Counted from the first letter of the stretch, positions 8,342-17,367 are shown. The stretch: 64,000 nt of DNA from Shewanella hafniensis (GCF_019655335.1 NZ_BPFD01000006.1:1-64000); one strand, 5' to 3'. Program-made: numbers and translations. The notes: generated by a model from the sequence alone, not told the origin.

Positions 8342-8782
8342 TTACTGTGGCTGGTTGAGCCGTTTAATGGCCGCTGCCAGCGCAAACTCATAACCCTGTG
8401 AACCGAAACCGCAAATCACGCCTATCGCCTTATCGGAAAAATAGGAATGGTGGCGAAAGGCTTCACGGGCGTGCACATTGGATAAATGCACTTCAAAAAA
8501 AGGAATTGCCACCCCAAGCAGGGCATCACGCAGGGCGACGCTGGTGTGGGTAAAGGCGGCGGGATTTATAATAATCATCTTGGCATCAGTCGCATGAATC
8601 GCGTTGATTAGCTCAAATTCGGCGTTGGACTGAATATGCTCAAGCTCAACTCCCGCCAATTTTGCCTGCTGGTTTAACTCCGCCACTATGTCGGCCAAGG
8701 TTTGATGACCGTAAACGCTGGGCTCGCGGCGACCTAAGAGGTTGAGATTGGGGCCATTGACGAGCAAAATTTTGTGACTCAT
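8342..8782 (-). CDS. aroQ: Type II 3-dehydroquinate dehydratase
   Basis: The enzyme converts 3-dehydroquinate to 3-dehydroshikimate in the shikimate pathway. The 146-residue length is typical for type II enzymes, which form dodecamers. Active-site segments are intact: [17 protein letters not shown] with Tyr24, QSNAEFELI about 51-59, [17 protein letters not shown] about 72-88, and EVHLSN with His99. ATG 8782 is preceded by AAGGAAAG at a good distance; the frame continues upstream to 8881 without a plausible start. It heads the aroQ-accB-like-SDR run. If the accB-like copy is a paralog, this aroQ may also be one of two. Confidence 0.93.
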   Translation of the reverse strand: MSHKILLVNGPNLNLLGRREPSVYGHQTLADIVAELNQQAKLAGVELEHIQSNAEFELINAIHATDAKMIIINPAAFTHTSVALRDALLGVAIPFFEVHLSNVHAREAFRHHSYFSDKAIGVICGFGSQGYEFALAAAIKRLNQPQ

Positions 8783-8989
8783 TGCGCTTTCCTTTACGAC
8801 ATGCCTTGGAATTAAAGCTGGGAGGCATTTGTTAGTTTGTAGATAGGTCACTAACTTAACCTGTTCAAGTCCATTTTGCATTATCCGTTAGTCGATTGTG
8901 TGCGAGCTGAACATGTGCGAGCCGACTATACCATTGAAATCCAGCGCCATTGTCGGGCAGTTTCAACTGCGGCCTAATGCTGATTAACG

Positions 8990-9406
8990 CTAATAATCAG
9001 TCTTTTGCTGACGCATGGCTTTAGTGGCGCCTTTTTGTTTCTTGGACTCTAATCGCCGCGTTTGGCTGCCTTTGGTGGCGCGGGTAGGAATGCGTTTTTT
9101 CTGCACTTCACCGACGCTGGCGACTAAGGCGATAAATTGCTCCAACGCCGTTTGGCGGTTGGCATCTTGGCTGCGACTCGCTTGGCATTTGATGATGATT
9201 TTGCCGCTTTTAGTGATGCGGTGATCGGCCTTGTTGAGCAAACGTTCTTGGTAAAACTCGGGTAATGATGAGCTTTTAATATCGAAGATCAGCTGCGCAG
9301 CGGTAGACACTTTATTTAAGTGCTGGCCGCCAGCGCCACTCGAACGGATAAATTGCCACTCGATTTCATTTTCCTGAAGTTCCACACGGTTTGAGATTTT
9401 TATCAT
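8990..9406 (-). CDS. arfB: Alternative ribosome-rescue factor (peptidyl-tRNA hydrolase)
   Basis: ArfB (YaeJ) hydrolyses peptidyl-tRNA on ribosomes stalled without a stop codon. The 138-residue product has the GGQ loop (SSGAGGQHLNK, GGQ at 26-28) that catalyses release. Its basic tail (TRRLESKKQKGATKAMRQQK) inserts into the empty mRNA channel. Residues MIKISNRVELQENEIEW align with the family start, so ATG 9406 is preferred over the in-frame ATG at 9421; neither has a strong ribosome-binding site. It is transcribed alone, convergent with no close partner. Confidence 0.92.
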   Translation of the reverse strand: MIKISNRVELQENEIEWQFIRSSGAGGQHLNKVSTAAQLIFDIKSSSLPEFYQERLLNKADHRITKSGKIIIKCQASRSQDANRQTALEQFIALVASVGEVQKKRIPTRATKGSQTRRLESKKQKGATKAMRQQKTDY

Positions 9407-9557
9407 GGCAAACTTAGGCATTTTTCAGCATGGATTGAGAAGCCATCAATAATCACTTATGGCTTTTCAATAGATTTGTTATCATCGGGCGCATTCTTTG
9501 CCACTGCATTGGCCAAGGCCATTGCTTGCAAAAGTGTTCTCGATTCGGAGTGCCTCT

Positions 9558-9923
9558 ATGTTATGCCAAATCCCCGATATTGCTAAGGGTGTTATCAGTC
9601 TTTTTGCCAGTGGCCGACTATCCTCCACCGATTATCGGACCCGTTTACAGCCAGCGATTAAGAGTTATCGTAAGGATTGGGGCCAAGTTTGCCTATATAT
9701 TGAGGCGGACGTGTTACTCGAGGGCTGGGAATTTGAGTCACTCACTGGTAGTGGTGAAGTCCAATTACCTAATTTTGAAGCCTTAGTATTTGTGGGCGGC
9801 CCTGATTGGGTGGGAAATTCGGTGCGCTTACTTGGACCTTTTATGCAGGGCGAAGTGGCATGGTTTCCCCTAGAACAGAAAACTAAAGCGATTGCTTGGA
9901 TCACTAAGCGTTCGAATATCTAA
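9558..9923 (+). CDS. SpoIIAA-like (STAS-fold) protein
   Basis: The 121-residue product resembles the SpoIIAA-like family (formerly DUF3478). The pattern is a short N-terminal strand, YRKDWGQVCLYIEAD as the central strand, GWEFESL about residue 65, and a C-terminal half with GGPDWVGNSVRLLGPFMQGEV followed by a terminal WITKRSN segment, usual in that family. Such proteins are small cytosolic or membrane-peripheral STAS-like modules of unclear role. ATG 9558 is chosen because GGAG lies seven bases before it; the open frame reaches back to 9498. It is 36 bases ahead of a small lipoprotein gene and could share its transcript. Confidence 0.6.
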   Translation: MLCQIPDIAKGVISLFASGRLSSTDYRTRLQPAIKSYRKDWGQVCLYIEADVLLEGWEFESLTGSGEVQLPNFEALVFVGGPDWVGNSVRLLGPFMQGEVAWFPLEQKTKAIAWITKRSNI

Positions 9924-9959
9924 TGGTCTTATGTAGACCGTATTTACAAGGAATGAAGT

Positions 9960-10169
9960 ATGTCTTTATTTAAATCGCGCGCTTTTTCTAAGCAAAATGT
10001 TTCTAAAATCAGTGCTATTGCGTTGGTGCTGGCGTTTACCGCTGGGCTGAGTGCCTGCGCGCCAGAAGTGGGTAGCGATGCTTGGTGTAAGCAGATGAAA
10101 GATAAGCCGTCTGGCGATTGGACTGCTAATGAAGCCGCCGATTATGCTAAGCACTGCGTATTTAAATAA
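9960..10169 (+). CDS. Small lipoprotein, DUF3012
   Basis: This 69-residue precursor has a basic N-terminus, a hydrophobic segment and the lipobox LSAC at about residue 33, so it should be lipidated and anchored to an envelope membrane. The mature part (about 37 residues) carries the DUF3012 pattern: APEVGSDAWCKQMKDKPSGD, then WTANEAADYAKHC. Two cysteines beyond the lipid-bearing one could form a disulfide. The function of the family is unknown. The start is ATG 9960, preceded by AAGGAATGAAGT. Confidence 0.8.
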   Translation: MSLFKSRAFSKQNVSKISAIALVLAFTAGLSACAPEVGSDAWCKQMKDKPSGDWTANEAADYAKHCVFK

Positions 10170-10287
10170 GTGTTGCGTGTTTAAATAAGCACTGAGTATT
10201 TAAGTCAGCGTTAGCCTTTAGAGATCACAGCTTGAAAGACTTTGCTTGCGAGCTGTGAACTTATGTTTATCATACGGGTCAGATGTT

Positions 10288-10315
10288 CCGTTATCCGTTA
10301 TCCGTTATCCGTTAT
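10288..10315 (+). repeat. Tandem 7-bp repeat CCGTTAT x4
   Basis: Four perfect copies of CCGTTAT stand head to tail just upstream of the Cys/His-rich protein gene that precedes the czc operon. The tract may vary in copy number between strains and could shift promoter spacing. Confidence 0.9.
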
Positions 10316-10331
10316 TTGCTATAGGTGATAT

Positions 10332-10808
10332 TTGAATTCTACCGCTAAGCCATTTTTTACTCGAATGGTGACCCTACTGATAGCCATTATCGTGCTGCAA
10401 TTTGCTGGCGCGAATTTAGGTGCGCATCAGTTACATGCGGGCAATGGCGCGGAAGAAGCCGACAATCATCCCCATCTGCAATTTAGCGCCCAAGTGACCA
10501 CTTTGGCCCAATGTGTCGATTGCGTTTGTCCAAGCGAGCAAGCCCTAGGTTTTGCGGACTATACGGGTGTCACCAGTCATCATGCGGGTGAAAACCAAAG
10601 CAACGAATTGCATTCCCACTTAGTGAAAACCACTGAATTACAAGATTTTGACCTGTGCCTCGATTGCCAATGCCATGGCGGTCATGTGGCGCTGTTATCT
10701 CCTGGGCTAAGCCAACCTGTGCAAGCCTTAGAAAGCGTTTTCCTCGCTGCTAATTTAGCCTATTTCCCGCCTGATAATTTACCTAAGTACCGTCCTCCAA
10801 TCGCTTAA
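10332..10808 (+). CDS. Secreted Cys/His-rich protein upstream of the RND metal pump
   Basis: I recognise no named family with certainty; it resembles short metal-linked proteins of the DUF2946 sort. The 158-residue product has an N-terminal hydrophobic segment (about 11-27) and is then rich in His. It has two cysteine clusters, AQCVDCVC at about 59-66 and LCLDCQCHGGH at about 112-122, both CxxCxC. The CxxCxC and His spacing suits metal binding in the periplasm. The start is TTG 10332, preceded by AGGTGAT. It lies upstream of the czcCBA-type operon on the same strand, with about 370 bases between, so a linked role in metal resistance is inferred from position and composition. Confidence 0.6.
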   Translation: MNSTAKPFFTRMVTLLIAIIVLQFAGANLGAHQLHAGNGAEEADNHPHLQFSAQVTTLAQCVDCVCPSEQALGFADYTGVTSHHAGENQSNELHSHLVKTTELQDFDLCLDCQCHGGHVALLSPGLSQPVQALESVFLAANLAYFPPDNLPKYRPPIA

Positions 10809-11176
10809 TCCCCCACTATCCAGCTTATTCCTCGGTCTAAGGATCTTGATTCATTCTATTGAATCTCAATCTATTTCGCCGCGCGATAAGCCATGTATTT
10901 TCATCCCCAAAAATGCGCGTTAACTGATGCTCGGCAGCCTTGGTTGTTGTATCAGCCATTGGCCTTTAGCCATGCGGTGTGTTGGTTATGCATAGCTTAA
11001 GTTACGCATAGTGTTAGCTATGTTTACTTAGCGGGATGATTCGAACGGCGCTTATTTGCCATGCCCAAACGATAGGATTGCTTTGCATTGAGCTATTTCA
11101 AATGAAGCTCGAATCTAGCAGTCACGCTTTGGGCGCAAAGTCAGCCGATCCACATTCGATATTGTTAGGATTTGCG
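10809..11176. other. Intergenic region before the RND operon
   Basis: This 368-base stretch has no convincing gene. An open frame runs into the next gene from 11036, but it lacks a ribosome-binding site and signal-like sequence. The region holds short direct repeats (tatgcatag, tacgcatag) near 10986-11010 and presumably the operon's promoter. No clear MerR-type or CopR-type operator was seen. Confidence 0.5.
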
Positions 11177-12667
11177 ATGAACAAAACGACTCTCGCCCGT
11201 ACCTTGGCTTGCCTGTTTCGATCGGGCTTGTTGAGCTGCGGATTAGTATTGGCCGCCGGATTGTTAGCCTTTGCCCTCGCGGCAGAAAATGACTCTCTTG
11301 AAGTCAACGTCCTTGAAGTCAAGGTCCTTGAAACCAAAGCCTCTGAAGCTAATGCCCCTGAAATCAATGCCTCTGAAGTTGAGGCATTTAAGGCTCAATC
11401 ACTGGGGTTGCCCGCCAAAGAAACCGACACGCCATATGTCGCTTTAGGCCAATGGTTGCCCGCGTTACTCACACAGTTCAATCAGTTACCTGAAGTGCAG
11501 GCGCAGCTTACACGGCAGCAACAAGCTGAGCTTGCCATTCAGGCGGCGGATCGCGCCGTGTATAACCCTGAGCTTGGGCTTAACTATCAAAATGCCGACA
11601 CAGATTCCTACAGTTTAGGTCTGAGTCAAACCCTCGATTGGGCTGATAAGCGCGGCGTGGCGACAAAACGTGCCGAGCTTGAAGCCCAAATCCTGTTAGC
11701 GGACATAGGTTTAGAGCGTAACCAAATGTTGGCCGAACGCTTACTGGCATTAGCAGAACAGGCGCAAAGCCGTAAGGCGCTGACCTTTGCTGAGCAGCAA
11801 TTAAGGTTCACTAAGGCGCAGCTCAGTATTGCCAAGCAGCGGTTGGCGGCGGGGGATTTATCCAACGTTGAGCTGCAATTGATGCAACTCGAGTTAGCAA
11901 CTAACACCGCCGATTACGCCTTAGCTGAGCAGGCGGCCTTAGTGGCCGACGGCAAAGTGATTGAGTTACTTGGAAATAATAATTTTGCCTTTAGCGAGTT
12001 TATTAAGGAGATCCATGTCTTCGTGACTCAGGCTAAGCAAGCGCCAGCAACCGAGTTGAGCCCCTTAACATCCACTTTGCCGGCTCTGGCGAGTGCCTAT
12101 CAGCAAGTGCTGCTGGCGCGAGTCAATGCCATGCAAGTCAAGGCCGATACGTCAGCAGACCCGACCATTAGTCTAGCCGCCGAAAAGGAAGGTACGGACA
12201 ATAAACTTGGGGTTGGTGTGTCGATTCCTCTGCAAGTTCGCAATAACTACAGTGAGTTACAAGCTGTAGCTGATAAGGGAATCGCGATCGCCGAGCAAGG
12301 CTATCTTGCCCGTGAGCGAGTACTTACCGCTAAGCAGAAACAATTCCTCTATGCGTTGCCGCGTTTGCTTGAGCGTTACCAAGACTGGCGCGAGTTAGTG
12401 CAAGTGTCAGGTGCTAAAGCGGCTAAATCCTTAAGCCAACAATGGCAGGCGGGGGATGTGAGTACCAGCGAGTACTTACAGAGTCGTCGGCAGTTAGCCG
12501 CCAGTTATTTGGTGGGCTTAAACCTAGAAACGGCTATCTATCAGAGCTGGTTAATGTGGATGGGCGAAAGCGGCCAGCTTATGCCTTTTTTGGATGGTAG
12601 CGCTGAACAAATCAGCCAAGCACCTTCGCACATGCCCAATGCCGCCGCGCGCTCAGTAAACCCATGA
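11177..12667 (+). CDS. czcC: Outer-membrane channel of a heavy-metal RND pump (CzcC/TolC-like)
   Basis: This is the outer-membrane factor of a tripartite metal exporter. The 496-residue protein starts with a signal peptide (hydrophobic about 11-32, ending FALAAEN). A run of six pentapeptide repeats follows, then the long alpha-helical OEP-type domains (for example LNYQNADTDSYSLGLSQTL and the coiled-coil-prone LAEQAQSRKAL region). ATG 11177 is preceded by AGGA and directly precedes the signal peptide. The RND adaptor gene begins 10 bases after its stop. Substrate assignment (Co/Zn/Cd or Cu/Ag) cannot be made from this subunit; the czc symbol is family-level. Confidence 0.8.
   Translation: MNKTTLARTLACLFRSGLLSCGLVLAAGLLAFALAAENDSLEVNVLEVKVLETKASEANAPEINASEVEAFKAQSLGLPAKETDTPYVALGQWLPALLTQFNQLPEVQAQLTRQQQAELAIQAADRAVYNPELGLNYQNADTDSYSLGLSQTLDWADKRGVATKRAELEAQILLADIGLERNQMLAERLLALAEQAQSRKALTFAEQQLRFTKAQLSIAKQRLAAGDLSNVELQLMQLELATNTADYALAEQAALVADGKVIELLGNNNFAFSEFIKEIHVFVTQAKQAPATELSPLTSTLPALASAYQQVLLARVNAMQVKADTSADPTISLAAEKEGTDNKLGVGVSIPLQVRNNYSELQAVADKGIAIAEQGYLARERVLTAKQKQFLYALPRLLERYQDWRELVQVSGAKAAKSLSQQWQAGDVSTSEYLQSRRQLAASYLVGLNLETAIYQSWLMWMGESGQLMPFLDGSAEQISQAPSHMPNAAARSVNP
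11297..11386 (+). repeat. Six tandem 15-bp repeats inside the czcC-like gene
   Basis: The segment encodes LEVNV, LEVKV, LETKA, SEANA, PEINA and SEVEA in succession. The units are 15 bp with a conserved GAA in second codon position. They fall just after the signal peptide, before the first OEP helix. Confidence 0.85.
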
Positions 12668-12677
12668 GGTCACAATA

Positions 12678-13943
12678 ATGAATTCACATACTCACCACAA
12701 AAATGTTCTTCAACTGGATGCTGTAACAACGCCTGAAAAGCGTCGATTTAACCTATCAAAAATCGCGCGCGCATTATTCGTGCTGAGCACGCTGGCATTT
12801 CTCGCTCAGCCTGTATTGGCTGGCGGTGATCACGCCCCCGTCGCTAAGGAAAGCGGCGATTCGGTAACGCAAATGGCGTCGACGGATGAACACGGCGAAC
12901 AGGCGCTGAAATTGACCGAAGCGCAGCAAGCCTTGGCGGGGATTAGCTTGTTACCTTTGTCGAGCGATAGCTTGAACCTCGCCAATTTGAATCTCGATAT
13001 TAGGGCGACGGCGACCTTAGTGGTGGATCGCGATCGAACCGCGACCCTTGCGCCGCAGCTCGATGTGCGTGTGTTGGCGCGCCATGTGGTGCCGGGACAA
13101 GAAGTGAAAAAAGGTGAGCCTTTACTTACCTTGGGTGGCGCAGCCGTTGCGCAGGCACAGGCGGACTACATTAATGCCGCTGCCGAATGGAGCCGAGTCA
13201 AACGCATGAGTGAAGGTGCGGTTAGCGTCAGTCGGCGGATGCAGGCGCAGGTGGATGCCGAACTTAAACGGGCAATTTTAGAGGCCATTAAGATGACGCC
13301 CGCGCAAATTCGTGCACTGGAATCGACGCCCGAAGCCATAGGCAGTTATCAACTCTTAGCGCCAATTGACGGCCGAGTGCAGCAGGATATCGCCATGCTA
13401 GGTCAAGTGTTTAGCGCGGGCACGCCCTTAATGCAACTGACCGATGAATCCTATTTATGGGTCGAGGCGCAGTTAACCCCAACTCAAACTACGCATATCC
13501 AGGTTGGCAGTTCAGCTTTAGTGCAAGTAGGGGATAAGACGTTGGCAGGTAAGATAATCGGTCGCTCCCATGAACTCGATAGCGTAACGCGCACCGAGCA
13601 AGTGCTGGTGAGTATGCCCAATCCTGATCATGTGTTGCATGCGGGGCAATTTGCTGAATTGTACTTTGCTGGCTCTACTACCGATCCAAACGGCAGTGGC
13701 ATAGTGCTGCCCGATGCGGCGTTGACCCGTGGCGGCGATGGCGATTGGCAGATTTTTATTCAAGATGAGGATGGCTTTGAGTCCATTGAGGTAGCAGTGG
13801 TGCAGCGTCAACGCGGCTTGAGTCTAGTGCGTGGACCTGAGCTTGAAAAAGCCCAACAGGCACAGCTCAAGGTTGTGGTGGCTGGCTCGTTCTTCTTGGC
13901 ATCCGAGCAGGCGAAAGCGGGCTTTGATATTCACGCCCACTAA
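12678..13943 (+). CDS. czcB: Periplasmic adaptor of a heavy-metal RND pump (CzcB/CusB-like)
   Basis: This membrane-fusion protein joins the inner-membrane pump to the outer-membrane channel. The 421-residue product has an N-terminal hydrophobic export segment (about 30-48) and a short His/Asp-rich stretch after it (GGDHAPVAKESGD). Next come the beta-barrel and lipoyl half-motif (VLARHVVPGQEVKKGEPLLTL), a short hairpin, and the returning lipoyl half (YQLLAPIDGRVQQDIAMLGQV). Alternating MFP strands complete the protein. It lies 10 bases after the channel gene and 29 before the pump gene, forming a CBA operon. The last residues end in His (DIHAH), possibly a minor metal ligand. Confidence 0.88.
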   Translation: MNSHTHHKNVLQLDAVTTPEKRRFNLSKIARALFVLSTLAFLAQPVLAGGDHAPVAKESGDSVTQMASTDEHGEQALKLTEAQQALAGISLLPLSSDSLNLANLNLDIRATATLVVDRDRTATLAPQLDVRVLARHVVPGQEVKKGEPLLTLGGAAVAQAQADYINAAAEWSRVKRMSEGAVSVSRRMQAQVDAELKRAILEAIKMTPAQIRALESTPEAIGSYQLLAPIDGRVQQDIAMLGQVFSAGTPLMQLTDESYLWVEAQLTPTQTTHIQVGSSALVQVGDKTLAGKIIGRSHELDSVTRTEQVLVSMPNPDHVLHAGQFAELYFAGSTTDPNGSGIVLPDAALTRGGDGDWQIFIQDEDGFESIEVAVVQRQRGLSLVRGPELEKAQQAQLKVVVAGSFFLASEQAKAGFDIHAH

Positions 13944-13972
13944 TATGAGCGCCCTCATTTTGGAGATTTTCT

Positions 13973-16900
13973 ATGTTGCAAAAGTTAATCGAAGCCGCGA
14001 TTAAAAATCGGCTGTTAGTGGTATTGGCTCTGCTCGCCGTGATTGTGGGCTGTGTGGCCATGCTGCCAAAGTTGAATCTCGATGCCTTTCCTGATGTGAC
14101 GAACGTGCAAGTGACCATCAATACTGCGGCCGAAGGCTTAGCCGCTGAAGAGGTGGAAAAACTCATCAGTTATCCGGTGGAATCGGCTATGTACGCCTTG
14201 CCAGCTGTGACTGAGGTGCGCTCGTTATCGCGCACTGGCTTGTCGATTGTGACTGTGGTATTTGCCGAGGGGACGGATATTTACTTCGCCCGTCAGCAAG
14301 TGTTTGAACAGTTACAGGCGGCGCGGGAGATGATCCCAAGCGGCGTTGGAGTGCCTGAAATCGGCCCCAATACCTCGGGATTAGGGCAGATTTATCAGTA
14401 TATTCTGCGTGCAGAACCTGACTCTGGCATTAATGCCGCCGAATTGCGTAGCCTAAATGATTATCTGGTGAAGTTGATATTGATGCCCGTGGGCGGCGTG
14501 ACTGAAGTCTTGTCTTTTGGTGGCGATGTGCGCCAATACCAAGTTCAGGTCGACCCGAATAAACTGCGTGCCTATGGCTTGTCTATGGCGCAGGTGACCG
14601 AAGCGCTAGAGAGCAATAACCGCAACGCTGGCGGTTGGTTTATGGACCAAGGCCAAGAGCAACTTGTGGTGCGCGGTTACGGCATGTTGCCCGCAGGAGA
14701 CGCGGGATTGGCGGCGATCGCGCAGATCCCTCTGACTGAAGCCAGGGGTACGCCAGTGCGTATTGGCGATATCGCTCAGGTGGATTTCGGTAGCGAGATC
14801 CGTGTTGGGGCAGTGACTATGACGCGCCGCGATGAATCGGGCCAAGTGCAAAATCTCGGTGAAGTGGTGGCTGGTGTCGTGCTCAAACGCATGGGGGCAA
14901 ACACTAAGGCGACGATTGACGATATTGATGCGCGGGTGAGCCTTATCGAGCAGGCATTGCCCGATGGTGTGTCCTTTGAGGTGTTTTACGACCAAGCGGA
15001 TCTGGTCGATAAGGCTGTGACCACAGTGCGCGACGCGCTGCTAATGGCCTTTGTGTTTATCGTGGTGATCTTGGCGTTGTTCCTCGTCAATATCCGCGCG
15101 ACCTTGCTGGTGCTGCTGTCGATTCCAGTGTCTATCGGGCTCGCACTTATGGTGATGTCCTATTATGGTCTGTCGGCAAACCTGATGTCGCTCGGCGGCT
15201 TAGCAGTGGCGATTGGTATGTTAGTCGATGGCTCTGTGGTGATGGTAGAGAATATTTTCAAACACTTAACCCAGCCGGATCGCCGCCATTTACCTGAGGC
15301 GAGGGCGCGTGCCGATGGTGAGGACGATCCCTATCACAGTGAGGAGGATGGCGCTAAAGCCAGTGGTGATGTCAGTGAATCGAATATGGTTATTCGGATA
15401 ATGCTCGCGGCAAAAGAGGTGTGTAGTCCAATCTTCTTCGCCACCGCCATTATTATCGTCGTATTTGCGCCGCTGTTTGCACTCGAAGGCGTTGAAGGCA
15501 AGCTGTTCCAGCCGATGGCGGTCAGTATTATTTTGGCAATGATGTCGGCCTTGCTGGTGGCGCTGATTGCCGTGCCAGCCCTTGCCGTGTATCTGTTCAA
15601 GCGCGGTGTGCTGCTTAAACAAAGTGTGATTTTAGCGCCACTGGATGCTGCTTATCGCAAGTTACTGACGGCAACGCTTGCTAGGCCAAAGGTGGTGATG
15701 CTCAGCGCCTTGGTGATGTTCGGCTTGAGTCTATTATTGCTACCAAGGCTGGGTACCGAATTTGTGCCTGAACTGGAGGAAGGCACGATTAACTTGAGGG
15801 TGACGCTGGCACCAACGGCGAGTTTAGGCACTTCGCTCCAAGTCGCACCTAAGCTTGAGGCTATTTTGCTAGCATTTCCCGAGGTGGAATATGCCCTGAG
15901 CCGCATTGGTGCGCCAGAGCTTGGCGGTGATCCCGAGCCTGTGAGTAATATTGAAGTCTATATTGGCTTGAAACCGATAGCAGAGTGGCAGTCTGCAAGC
16001 TCACGCTTGGAACTGCAACGCTTGATGGAGGAAAAGCTCAGCGTGTTCCCCGGACTCTTGTTGACCTTTTCGCAGCCGATTGCGACTCGGGTAGATGAAT
16101 TACTTTCGGGGGTAAAAGCCCAGCTAGCGATTAAAATCTTCGGCCCTGATTTAGCGGTATTGTCACAGAAAGGCCAAGCACTCAGCGATCTCGTTGCGAA
16201 AATCCCCGGTGCCGTGGATGTGTCGCTTGAGCAAGTGAGCGGCGAGGCGCAATTGGTCGTGCGGCCCAAACGCGAGCTATTGGCACGCTACGGCATCAGT
16301 GTCGATCAAGTGATGAGCCTCGTCAGCCAAGGTGTTGGCGGCGCGAGTGCAGGGCAAGTGATCGATGGCAATGCCAGATACGACATCAATGTGCGACTCG
16401 CGGCCGAGTTTCGCCAAAGCCCTGATGCGATTAAAGACTTATTACTCAGTGGTACAAATGGCGCCACAGTGCGCTTAGGGGAAGTCGCCAGCGTCGAAGT
16501 GGAAATGGCGCCGCCGAATATTCGCCGTGACGATGTGCAGCGCCGTGTTGTGGTGCAGGCCAACGTGGCGGGGCGCGATATGGGCTCGGTTGTAAAAGAT
16601 ATTTATGCCCTAGTGCCACAGGCGGATTTGCCTGCGGGATATACAGTGATCATTGGCGGCCAATATGAGAATCAGCAGCGAGCGCAGCAAAAGTTAATGC
16701 TAGTGGTGCCTATTTCTATCGCCTTGATTGCCTTGTTGTTGTATTTCTCCTTTGGTTCATTCAAGCAAGTGTTGCTCATCATGGCGAACGTGCCCTTAGC
16801 TTTGATTGGCGGCATAGTGGCCCTGTATGTCAGTGGCACTTATTTATCTGTGCCTAGCTCTATTGGCTTTATCACTCTATTTGGGGTGGCGGTGCTCAAC

Positions 16901-17197
16901 GGTGTGGTGCTGGTGGATTCGATTAATCAGCGCAGACAAAGCGGCGAAGCACTCTATGATTGTGTTTATGAGGGCACAGTTGGGCGTTTGCGGCCGGTAT
17001 TGATGACGGCACTGACCTCGGCCTTAGGTTTGATCCCGATTTTATTGTCATCGGGTGTCGGCAGTGAGATCCAAAAGCCCTTGGCAGTGGTGATTATCGG
17101 TGGCTTGTTTAGCTCGACGGCGCTGACTTTGCTGGTGTTGCCGACCTTGTATCGCTGGCTGTATCGCGGCGATAAGCGCATCGATGAGCTCAGTTAA
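13973..17197 (+). CDS. czcA: Heavy-metal efflux RND pump, CzcA/CusA family
   Basis: This inner-membrane proton-antiporting pump of 1074 residues has the expected two sets of six helices and two large periplasmic loops. The N-terminus (LPKLNLDAFPDVTNVQV) is typical of heavy-metal RND proteins. The helix-4 motif reads AVAIGMLVDGSVVMVEN: the second Asp and the Glu are present. The position of the first Asp, diagnostic of divalent-ion CzcA proteins, is Ala, as in CusA-type pumps. A charged insertion of about 40 residues after that helix (about 435-472, rich in Asp, Glu, Arg and His) is unusual. The substrate is therefore left open between divalent and monovalent metals. Confidence 0.88.
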   Translation: MLQKLIEAAIKNRLLVVLALLAVIVGCVAMLPKLNLDAFPDVTNVQVTINTAAEGLAAEEVEKLISYPVESAMYALPAVTEVRSLSRTGLSIVTVVFAEGTDIYFARQQVFEQLQAAREMIPSGVGVPEIGPNTSGLGQIYQYILRAEPDSGINAAELRSLNDYLVKLILMPVGGVTEVLSFGGDVRQYQVQVDPNKLRAYGLSMAQVTEALESNNRNAGGWFMDQGQEQLVVRGYGMLPAGDAGLAAIAQIPLTEARGTPVRIGDIAQVDFGSEIRVGAVTMTRRDESGQVQNLGEVVAGVVLKRMGANTKATIDDIDARVSLIEQALPDGVSFEVFYDQADLVDKAVTTVRDALLMAFVFIVVILALFLVNIRATLLVLLSIPVSIGLALMVMSYYGLSANLMSLGGLAVAIGMLVDGSVVMVENIFKHLTQPDRRHLPEARARADGEDDPYHSEEDGAKASGDVSESNMVIRIMLAAKEVCSPIFFATAIIIVVFAPLFALEGVEGKLFQPMAVSIILAMMSALLVALIAVPALAVYLFKRGVLLKQSVILAPLDAAYRKLLTATLARPKVVMLSALVMFGLSLLLLPRLGTEFVPELEEGTINLRVTLAPTASLGTSLQVAPKLEAILLAFPEVEYALSRIGAPELGGDPEPVSNIEVYIGLKPIAEWQSASSRLELQRLMEEKLSVFPGLLLTFSQPIATRVDELLSGVKAQLAIKIFGPDLAVLSQKGQALSDLVAKIPGAVDVSLEQVSGEAQLVVRPKRELLARYGISVDQVMSLVSQGVGGASAGQVIDGNARYDINVRLAAEFRQSPDAIKDLLLSGTNGATVRLGEVASVEVEMAPPNIRRDDVQRRVVVQANVAGRDMGSVVKDIYALVPQADLPAGYTVIIGGQYENQQRAQQKLMLVVPISIALIALLLYFSFGSFKQVLLIMANVPLALIGGIVALYVSGTYLSVPSSIGFITLFGVAVLNGVVLVDSINQRRQSGEALYDCVYEGTVGRLRPVLMTALTSALGLIPILLSSGVGSEIQKPLAVVIIGGLFSSTALTLLVLPTLYRWLYRGDKRIDELS

Positions 17198-17220
17198 TCA
17201 CAAGTAAGCCGTCATCGTGG

Positions 17221-17255
17221 GCAATAACTTGTTATGTTTCGGGTTATTGCTTTCG
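17221..17255 (+). terminator. Probable terminator of the RND operon
   Basis: GCAATAAC (17221-17228) pairs with GTTATTGC (17243-17250), followed by TTTCGTTG. The stem is only 8 bp and the T-run is short, so it is a weak call. Confidence 0.45.
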
Positions 17256-17367
17256 TTGTAGACAGGGTTATCACATTGACTAAAACTCTAAAAATCAGTG
17301 AGCTAAAGAGTGATAGATGGGCTAGTCTTAGAGTCGACATTAAGGACATTCATTTCTGGAGAACATT

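Noticed and set aside
10288-10315. Four CCGTTAT units as a possible CRISPR-like array
   Set aside because: Units are 7 bp with no spacers; it is a simple tandem repeat.
11036-11176. N-terminal extension of the outer-membrane channel gene
   Set aside because: The extension has no ribosome-binding site and precedes a proper signal peptide start at ATG 11177.
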